Positions 1 to 8,500 of a stretch of DNA of 15,873 nucleotides are shown here, one piece after another. Both the position numbers and the translations under genes were made by a program. The stretch spans positions 1 to 15,873 of the forward strand of contig JADHZB010000070.1 of assembly GCA_015657535.1 (NCBI GenBank). Reading direction: 5' to 3'. This stretch comes from Nephromyces sp. MM_2019. Its lineage: Eukaryota; Apicomplexa; Aconoidasida; Nephromycida. How positions within the stretch are numbered: the stretch's first letter is position 1; each line of letters opens with the position of its first letter. A model generated the notes under the pieces. The model was not told the origin of the DNA and ran no database searches. It worked only from the letters and a program-made list of their open reading frames with translations.

Positions 1-269
1 GGGGTGCGTGGATGGGTGTATGTAGGGTAATGTGCATGGGGTGAGATGTGGTGGCTATGGTTTTGTGTGCGCATGGGGTGGCACCTTTGGCGTCTGCAGA
101 TATGCGATGGTGTGTATATAGGGGATCTTATCGTGTGTGCAGCGGTTCTTGTGGTCTTTGCGTATAAGAGTGTTTCCTCTGTGTGCGTGGATGTAAGGTG
201 TCTAAGTGAGTGTGAGATTGTCTCTCTGGCGTGTCTTCTGCGTGAGAACCAGTGTGTGTGTGCGAAAAG

Positions 270-565
270 CAATGGAGAGAAGGATCATTAGAATTGCAGT
301 AACTGCATGTGAAAAAGCAAAAAATTGGCAGAATACTGCAAGAAAAAAGGTATGCACACGCAGGAGGAAGTAAAATACGCACACACACGCAATGAAGATG
401 TGTTTAGCACACAAATTTACGCACGAAGCAGTTAGCTTCAGGTGCTGTGATATACGCACACAGCCTTTATAGTAGGTGATGTCGAGTGCTGAAGGTAAAG
501 CTTTTATGAAGTTAAAGTATTGCGAGTTGAAGAAAATCCGCCTAGAGACTGAGGGTTTAGTGTGA
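270..565 (+). CDS. Candidate two-exon 3' end of an unrecognised plus-strand gene
   Basis: A frame from 270 to 349 (IIRIAVTACEKAKNWQNTAR and flanks) ends at a plausible donor, AAAAAAG|GTATGC. A second frame from 476 to 565 (MSSAEGKAFMKLKYCELKK and a short tail) is preceded by TAGTAG and ends at TGA. The phases match across the 126-bp gap. Both stretches lack the TG/CA bias of their surroundings, and the sequence before 270 is TG-rich on the plus strand, like SF3A1 introns on their sense strand. I do not recognise the product. The acceptor at 269 has no good polypyrimidine tract, so the exon starts are uncertain. Confidence 0.35.
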
Positions 566-1010
566 AGTCTATGCTTCAAGATGCGTGTGAGGCTACAATG
601 TGTCTGATGCTGTAATGTGTGTGTGACTAACTATATAGCATGTGTGCCATTACCTCTGTTGTGCGTGTTAACGTACACCTATGGCACGTGTGTGTGTGCA
701 CCATGGTACCTGTGTGTCTGCACACCTACAGTTGGCGTGCGCACCCATGTGGTGCGTGTGTGTGTGCATCTATGCTAACTGTGTGTGCGCGCCCTTATGG
801 TGGATGTCTGCCTGTGTGTGTGCATCTATGATACCTGTGTGTGCGCATTCCTATGGTGGGTGTGTCTGCGCGTGTATGTCTGCACCCTTTTGGTGTGTTT
901 CATTTGTTTCATTTATCATGTGTGGGACTTTTGCGTTTCTGCAGGGGCACCAGCTGGTGTGTGTACGATGTGTTGAAATGTGCTGCCAAACACACACCGG
1001 CGTGAGGCAG
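566..1010. other. TG-rich non-coding stretch
   Basis: Plus-strand TG-rich sequence with loosely repeated units of the form CCTGTGTGTGTGCATCTATG. Overlapping open frames here give only Cys/Val-rich, repeat-derived peptides. By analogy with SF3A1 introns it looks like intron or 3' flank of a plus-strand gene. Confidence 0.5.
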
Positions 1011-1077
1011 GCCTTGTAAAAGCGTGGGTTACTCTCCCGCAACGCTAGCGCTGGAGCAGTTTAAAACTGCAATTTGA
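1011..1077 (+). CDS. Candidate terminal exon, unrecognised
   Basis: After a CAG acceptor-like site, a frame from 1012 reads CKSVGYSPATLALEQFKTAI and stops at TGA (1075-1077). The composition is ordinary, unlike the TG-rich sequence on its left. An AATAAA (about 1192-1197) lies some 115 bp downstream. It could be the last exon of a plus-strand gene, or noise, since it is very short. Confidence 0.22.
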
Positions 1078-1290
1078 AGCAGCAGCTCCTAGCAATAATA
1101 TAAGCCGCTGAATCGGGTGGAATCAATGCAGGTGTGTGTATGTGCGTCTGTGTGCATGATGAATACATCGCACACGCTCACACCTTCATTCAATAAATCA
1201 CTCTAGTAGATTAAGATTTCTAGTGAGTAACTTCAGTCAATTAGTTTCTTCTGATTCAACTACACACTAGGCTTTCTCTATAGATTTTAG

Positions 1291-1384
1291 CTATCTTAGC
1301 CTTGAAAGCTGATGCTTAGGAGCTATCTCAGGTGGCTTCATGCATTGAATACAATCAAGAGATGCAAAGCCATGGAGCATCACA
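1291..1384 (-). CDS. Candidate terminal exon on the minus strand, unrecognised
   Basis: The minus-strand frame from 1384 to the TAG at 1293-1291 gives 30 residues, including HGFASLDCIQCMKPPEIAPK. The acceptor would be GTGCGAAAG|T. The adjacent 1386-1670 stretch is CA-rich on the plus strand, matching the TG-rich sense strand of SF3A1 introns, which supports this orientation. An upstream exon may lie at about 1773-1680 (an ATG at 1773-1771 opens a short basic, aromatic frame), but I could not fix its donor. No family is recognised. Confidence 0.28.
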
Positions 1385-1385
1385 C

Positions 1386-2064
1386 TTTCGCACACACATG
1401 TAATTTCATATACACACACAAGATTTGAAATGCAGAAACACACACACGAGATTTGGTAGGCAAACTCATACACACATATAAGTTCATATACAGTAAAAGA
1501 TTTCAAACGCAAACACATGCACGATTTCCCAAATGCACACACACAAGAGTTTCCACCCAAACACACAAACAAAATAGTTTCCACCCACACACACAAAAGA
1601 GATTTTCAAACCACACACACACAATCTCCTACCCACACACAAGTGATTTCCCAGCGACGCACACGCAATCTCCACCCCAAAGAACGAAAAACTCCAAAAA
1701 CTTTGCAGCCTCCTCCCCACAGCTGCTTCAAACTTGAAATCCACCAAAACGCGCGAAAAATCAACTTCTTCATGCCGAAAATATCACTTCAAATTAGACG
1801 TTTTTTCTTCAATACTAGCGGAAAGAATGAAGATGAAGATCTAGGCTTAAAGGGAGGGATGTTTGCAGGAAAACTCTAAAGGTTCTACAAGATGATAGCA
1901 ATAGAAAAGATATTTTGCCAATTTTTTTTTCCAGTGTATGTACACCCAATTGAACTCTTTAAAGCTGGGGGTCTTACTTCCAAATTTTAACTAATATGAA
2001 GAGCAAAGAGTTCATCTTCATTCTAGAAGACTTGTAAGCGCATTGAAAGTGCTGGCATAACGGG
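1386..2064. other. CA-rich stretch, then AT-rich unique sequence
   Basis: From 1386 to about 1670 the plus strand carries a loose ~30-bp CA-rich repeat in which ACACACA words alternate with AAAGATTTCAAAC- or GTTTCCACC-like words. From about 1780 to 2060 the sequence is unique and AT-rich, contains one palindrome copy, and shows no convincing exon. Confidence 0.45.
1934..1945. repeat. Dispersed palindrome copy: GTGTATGTACAC
   Basis: One of ten copies of GTGTAYRTACAC. It lies between the left-hand minus-strand candidate exon and the 39-bp array. Confidence 0.8.
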
Positions 2065-2335
2065 TATACACACAAAAAAGTTCCTTTGGTGGCGTCAAGA
2101 TTCAGCACACAAATACACAAGTCCTATTGGTGTTGCGACGAGTATACACGCACACACTTTATTTTGGTGTGGCAAAGATTAGACACACAAATACACAAGT
2201 TCTTTAGGCGGTGTAGGCATTATACACACACATTTTGTTTCGGTAGTATGAGGACTATACACATACACAAAATTTTTTTTCTTAGCTGCGTAGCGATTAT
2301 ACACATACACAGCACAACTTCTTCTTTTTGGTAGT
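2065..2335. repeat. Degenerate ~39-bp tandem array downstream of SF3A1
   Basis: Seven diverged units are anchored on TATACACA or ACACAAATACACAAG at about 2065, 2106, 2143, 2183, 2221, 2256 and 2298. Between anchors runs a T-rich then TTGGTGGTG-like segment. It begins about 200 bp beyond the SF3A1 stop and ends before the next candidate minus-strand gene. An AATAAA on the minus strand (2163-2158) falls inside it and could serve as a polyadenylation signal, though this is weak. Confidence 0.6.
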
Positions 2336-2347
2336 AGATTTGCCTCC

Positions 2348-2373
2348 AGAGCGAGTGTACGTACACTCGCTCT
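2348..2373. repeat. Perfect 26-bp palindrome in the SF3A1 3' flank
   Basis: The half-site AGAGCGAGTGTAC is followed immediately by its exact reverse complement with no spacer. It contains the dispersed GTGTACGTACAC core at 2355-2366. It lies about 155 bp past the SF3A1 stop codon, so it may be in the 3' UTR or just beyond it. Confidence 0.95.
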
Positions 2374-2528
2374 ATTATTCCTGTGTACAGTACTTTCTGA
2401 ACGCTCCTCATCACAGCGATATGTACAGCCTCTCTTCGCCCTCTTCTATATTCAGTGTAAGTACAGTCTCGGTGCTTTTCAAGCTCATAGTTTCCACACA
2501 CAGACACGCTAGAACTTGAAGTGTAATA

Positions 2529-5500
2529 TTAGCCTTTAATGTTTTTAAATGATACCTCTAGGCTTGTGAGAGGCCCTAGGTTATAGTAGGCCAGCGTCAA
2601 TGAATCCTAGAGCGCATACACAAAAAAAACCACACACAGAGATATACGCAGATATACCAGTAGCTGCATGCCAATTTAAGCAGAGGAATAGGGGCAAAAA
2701 AAGTGGCACACAAAGGATGAGCAGAGAGGCACACAAAGAGGCAAACACACAAAGGAGTACACACAAAAAGGAGCAAAAAAACAAGGGATTATACAAGCAA
2801 ATTCACACTAATACGAGCAAAAGCGCACACACAAAACACACACTGCACAAACATAAATAAGCACACACACAGCCTCTTACCTGCAGTATTTCACCCTTTT
2901 GAGAGTTGATCAGAGTTAGACTATTAGCTGAGACTCTGTGCTGATATGCAGTGCTTGCGATCAGCTCCTTCAGCTTATAGCAGGTGGTGCTGACTTTAGC
3001 CTGAAGCTGCAGGTTGGTGCCGCTAAAGCCTTCAGTCGGCGCACACTTAACGTTATACTTTACAAAATCCTAAGGAAGAGCAGCATACACACACAAACAC
3101 GAAGAATTTCAGTAGAGCTGTATACACACACATAAAGAGAGGCACAAAGTGAGAAATAAACACTTGAAAACATCAGAAAACATAGAGAGCGAGACATTGG
3201 GTGACACGCACACAGACGGAGAGATACACACACAGAAAGAGTGAGTGAGGAGATACACACACATAGAGGGAGAGATACCCACACAGAAAGAGTGAGTGAG
3301 GAGATACACACACAGAAAGAGTGAGTGAGGAGATACACACACAGAAAGAGTGAGTGAGGAGATACCCACACAGAAAGAGTGAGTGAGGAGATACACACAC
3401 AGAAAGAGTGAGTGAGGAGATACACACACAGAAAGAGTGAGTGAGGAGATACACACACACATAGAGGGAGAGATACACACACAGAAAGAGTGAGTGAGGA
3501 GATACACACACAGAAAGAGTGAGTGAGGAGATACACACACACATAGAGGGAGAGATACCCACACAGAAAGAGTGAGTGAGGAGATACACACACACATAGA
3601 GGGAGTGAGGAAATGCACACACAGAAAGGGAGGTAAACGTGGGCACATACAGAGATACCCACACAAAAAAAGAGAGAGCAAACAAACAAACAAATACACA
3701 CACACACACACACATACAGACTAAAAAAAAAGAAAAAAAACCGTGAAAAACACGAACAAACTACAGCAAGCAACAAGCACAACATAGCTTGCGACAAGAT
3801 TAAACCACACACACGCACAAACACACAAAAAAACACAAGGCGAGAAGTATGAAGATGAAGCTTACTGGGTGCAAGTTAATGAACTGAGTCTCTGAAACGA
3901 AGATTTTCCCCTCTATACCGTTCAGATGACGTTTGGCAGAAGGCTCGCCAGACATATCACTTACTTGATTAGATGCTGAGAAAATCAACACACACACAAA
4001 ACAATAAGGCGTACAAAATCTCACACACACGCACCACTCAGTTATACATCGTCTCACACACCCGCACACACACATCACTAAGGCATACATCATCCGATGC
4101 ACACGCATCACCCAAGCATACACCATCACATAGGCACACATCACCGAAGGATATAGCATCCCACACACACACACGCTACCTGCAGGTTTGAAGGTGGGGC
4201 CACCAAAGCCAGGTGAAGGCGCATGATATGCTGGAGGGGGGGGGGGAGGGGCTCCTATACCTCCACCACCAGAAGTGGCGCCGAAAGTGTTGCTGCCTCT
4301 ACTTGGGTCGTAAGTTCCAGGGGGGGCAGGAATCTCTACACCAAGAGGATCTGCATGCTCCATTATCTACAAAGAAGCAGTGGGAATTTGTGTTTACGTG
4401 TGCGTGCGTGTTTGCATGTCTGTGTATCGGCGAGTGCATGTTGGTGTGTGTATGCGTTGGTGGGTGTTCGTCAGCGTGTATCTGTGTAGCTGGGTGTGTG
4501 CTCATGCACATAGCTATGAGCATATCTGTGTGCGTCTCTGTGTGTGTCCCTGTGAGCCTCTTGCTCTTTCTCTCTCTCCCCGCGACTTTGTGCGTGTGTC
4601 TCTCATTCTACCTCTGTGCCTCCTTATATATCGTTACGCAAGTACGTGTGTTTGCTTGTCTCATCGTAGCTCACATTTTTGCAGGCTGATGGATCTCAGT
4701 GTGTGTTGCTGCGTATGGGAGCACTATAACGCCCCCCAAAAAGGCATAAATCTACACACACCGCTGCTACTCATCGTTATTACTTTCTGTATGATCATAA
4801 AGTTCCCACACGCACACTTTTGCACACACATTTCTACAAAAAAAATCGCACACACAGCTAATAGCATGTCTATTGAAGCAGATATCGATGCATATAGCTT
4901 TCCAAGCAACTAACTTCTTCTTCCACAGATCCAAACATATCCGGACGCTTTGTAGCAAAAGCGCTGAGATAAGAGCCAACATCTGCAGCCAGAAGAGAGA
5001 AGAGCGCATACATACACGCGCCCATGCACACACACACAATACCACTCACAACATACACACAAACACACACAAGCATACATATGCGTGAAAACGCAATATG
5101 ACACACCAAATGACATACGCATACATACGCACACACACGAACAAGCACATACCAACAGGTACCAACGCACACACTCACGCACGACCACCAATGCATAAAT
5201 ACACACATCAACAAAACCACCAACACACGACACACACACTCTTTAAACTTCAAACAATGCTGATATATATACTTGAGTACCACAGTATACCGACGCAAAC
5301 AGCATATTTTCATCTTGTGAAGATGAGGCAATAGGAATCAAGTTGAAAACACACACGAAAAGCTCTGAGTAGAGGAGGAATCTACTCAACAAGCCAAGCT
5401 GATGAAGTAACTTTCAGTGTACGTACACACACTGCAGTGTGAAATCTGAAGAGAAAGGAGTGACATGACATACTAAGGAGCTCACCCTGAGAAGTAGCGT

Positions 5501-8500
5501 ATGCAGACTGCTTCCTTGCCTTCTCCTTTTGCTTCTCAAGCTCATCTCTGTAGAAAGGGGCGTGGAGAGGGGAAGGTGGGCGATTCGAGTGAAGGGGGGG
5601 GATGGGAGAATGCAGAGGGAGGAGCGGGGTGGATGAAGGATGGGTGGGGAATGAAGAGGGGGGCGGAAGGAGAGAGTGGAGGAAGAGGGGGGTGGGCGGA
5701 GGGTGGGTGTGAAGAAAGGGAAAAAACGCACACACCAAAAGATACAGCACCTTTCCATCGAAGAGACAAAACTAACTCAAGTTCGGCACACAAACAGCTG
5801 CACACATTTTCGTTCCATAAAACATCAGTTTAACACACATATAGCTCCACACACAACACTAAACACACCACCACACACATCACACGCAAACTTACTTCCA
5901 GCGAGGATCTAATAGTAGGCGATTCAGATGGTTAGTCATCTCATTGGCAGGAATGAACAATCCAGTGACTGGGCATTTCTGCATGACTGAGCTGCTACCA
6001 GGCCGCTTCTTAGGAACACGCTGATAGCCCGCAACAATATTAATCTTCTCTTCATCCTGCTGGAAAAACCACACACACACACACATAGTATCAGAGGGTA
6101 TCATGCTGGGATGATGGGAAAGGAAGAGAGTAGTTCGCTGCAATAAAAATCGCTAGAGGTGTACATACACTCCAAAAACAGCATGACAAGGAGCTAAAAA
6201 GGTATATAACGCGCCTTTCCAGCTGCATCAGCAAGTGTAAATAAACCAAGAGCCGACCAACACAAGCGCTTAAATCTATGTGACACACACACGTGTGGTG
6301 GATGGGTGCCTATACCCACATACCAGCAGTTATACACAATAAACAAGAGCAGTTCTACACATAGAGGAGCAAATATACAAAAAAATTAACGAGAGCATTT
6401 GTATAAAGACATACACAGAGACGCACATACAAAAGTAGTATTACACACACAGGCGACAACAGTGATACACACACAAACGAGGGCAAGGATTACACATACA
6501 AACGAGAGCAGCTTCACATGCACAAACAAGAGCAATGATACGCACACACACGAGCACATACACGAGCACAAACAAGAGCAGTGATACGCACACACACGAG
6601 CACATACACGAGCACATACACAAACGAGAGTACTCCACATACAAAAATGCTATCACTCCTACACACACGAACAATACCATTACAAAACACGCACACAATA
6701 AGCAAATCACTCTACAACACACAAAGTATCCCAGATACTCGCAGCAGAACCCGCTAAAATCGAATCAAGAATGTTCCCACCCCCCAAACCGGGGTGCAGG
6801 TACACCCCCCTCTTCTCCAACTCACTGCATAAGGCGAGCCAGCCGATAAGCCTCCAACTGCTGCTTCTTCCTCTTCAGAAGGAAGAGGAGGAGGTGGAGA
6901 AAGAAGCTCAAAATCTTGAGCTGATAACGGCTCCTTTCCTTCATGAGGAATAGGTGGAGGTTTAGAATCAGGAAGTGGAGGAGGAGCAAGAGCTTTCCCT
7001 TCATCTTTATCCTCTTTCTTCAATTCTGAGGCAAAATCAACATCCATCTGATCATCATCAACCTCCATCTCATCTTCATCGCCATCTCCGTAGGCAGACT
7101 GAATCAAAATCGAAGAAATATAGTAAAAAATAGAGATATTTTGGCGCATATTACAGTAGCAGTACTGGAGGACGGGGGGGGGTTTGAGGGGGTTAAGCGT
7201 GGGGCAAGGGGGGTGGTTTGAGGATGGTTTTAAGGGTGTGAATGGGGTGTGGTTTGAAGGGGTTAAGTGTGGGGGCAAGGTGGTAATTTGAGGGGGATTC
7301 TAAGTGAGTGAAAAGTGGGAAGCTGAGGGATTCTCAAAAGTGTGTGAAGGGGGGAGAGGATTTGAGAGCTTCTCAACCATATGAAGAGGAGAGCTTCCCA
7401 AGAATGTAAACACCAAAATGCAGGCATTTTTCCCAGGAAAACAGCATCTCCAAAAAAGATTGGGTGTACGTACACCTCAAAAGCTCCAAAAAAAAAGCAA
7501 TGAAACGCATACAGTCTCAATAAGGAGAAACTGCGAAGCACACACTTACCAAGTCAGCAGCATAGGTAGTTGGCAAGGCATCCAAAGGAGTAGGTAATCT
7601 TCTGGGTTGTGAAGAGCTGAAATCTATTGGAGCTGTCAGTGAAAGAGTCTCATCCTGCGTGAAGGTAAAAGAAAAAGCGGTATAATGTATTAAAGAAGAA
7701 GCTACAGAAGATTGTAAAAAGGCGAAATCTGGAGAGGAAGCAAAGGAGGAGAACCTACACACACACATACACACGAGGAAACACATGAAAGGAAGACGCA
7801 ACAACATGACAGTAATCGTAAAGAATATCCTCATTAGTGTATTCTTAGACAATCAACACGGTGGCAACACACACTCAAAAGAGCGCAGTAACACAATCTA
7901 GCCCAAAAGCAACGTTCAAATGGCAGTAACACGCTCGCCTACACCGAAGCCCACACACAAGCTTAAAAGTACAGTAACACCGGCACACACAAGTCCAGAT
8001 ACACACTCGAAAGCGCAGTAGTACTCACACACATCCCTGACCCCAACCCACGCACACTCATAAGAGCAGTAACACGCATAAGTGTCCAAACACACACTCA
8101 GAAGTGTAGTAGCACCCACTCCAAACTCCCCAATCCCCCAATCCCTCATTCTCCCAACCCCCCACCTCTGCAGTAAAGTCAATAGTCTCAACAACAATAA
8201 AGTCATGCCAATCGATAGCACTCATCACAGCTCGCTCTTCTGCCTGAGCATCTTCTAATGCCTTCCTCTTCCTCTCTTCTTCAGCCTCCCACATACGACG
8301 AGAATTGCAGTGATGGAGGATTTTGAGATGGTCACCCACAAATTCCTTCAGTTTGTCGATTTGAGAAGGAGGAGGAAGAAGGCATTTCGTATATGCTTCG
8401 ACTAAGTTAGTGAAGAAGGAGAAGGCTGCGTGTGTGGGTTTCAGAAAATCAAACTGTGGGTTGGTCTTCTCTCTCTGAGTGAGGCCAGTGAGGAAGCGTT

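Noticed and set aside
640..1019. Plus-strand Cys/Val-rich open frames
   Set aside because: Generated by TG-rich repeats (codons TGT, GTG, TGC), with overlapping frames equally open and no domain or splice support.
1011..1060. Possible tRNA-like segment with GC-rich inverted bits
   Set aside because: No cloverleaf, T-loop consensus or anticodon stem could be fitted.
3216..3612. CRISPR-like regular array
   Set aside because: Units are contiguous with no unique spacers, and the setting is a eukaryotic intron.
3060..3836. Three overlapping minus-strand open frames of 180-258 residues rich in SLTLSVCVS and SPHSLF repeats
   Set aside because: They read through the 29-bp minisatellite inside SF3A1 intron 10. 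The repeat has no stops in any minus frame, and the flanking true exons splice across it in phase.
4213..4913. Plus-strand open frames of 158 and 177 residues
   Set aside because: They overlap SF3A1 exons 9 and 8 in antisense and the TG-rich half of intron 8. The minus-strand exons explain the region.
5382..5833. Pro/Ser-rich minus frames and Gly/Glu-rich plus frames
   Set aside because: Products of the polypurine tract in intron 6. Only 5486-5547 fits the SF3A1 phase and sequence.
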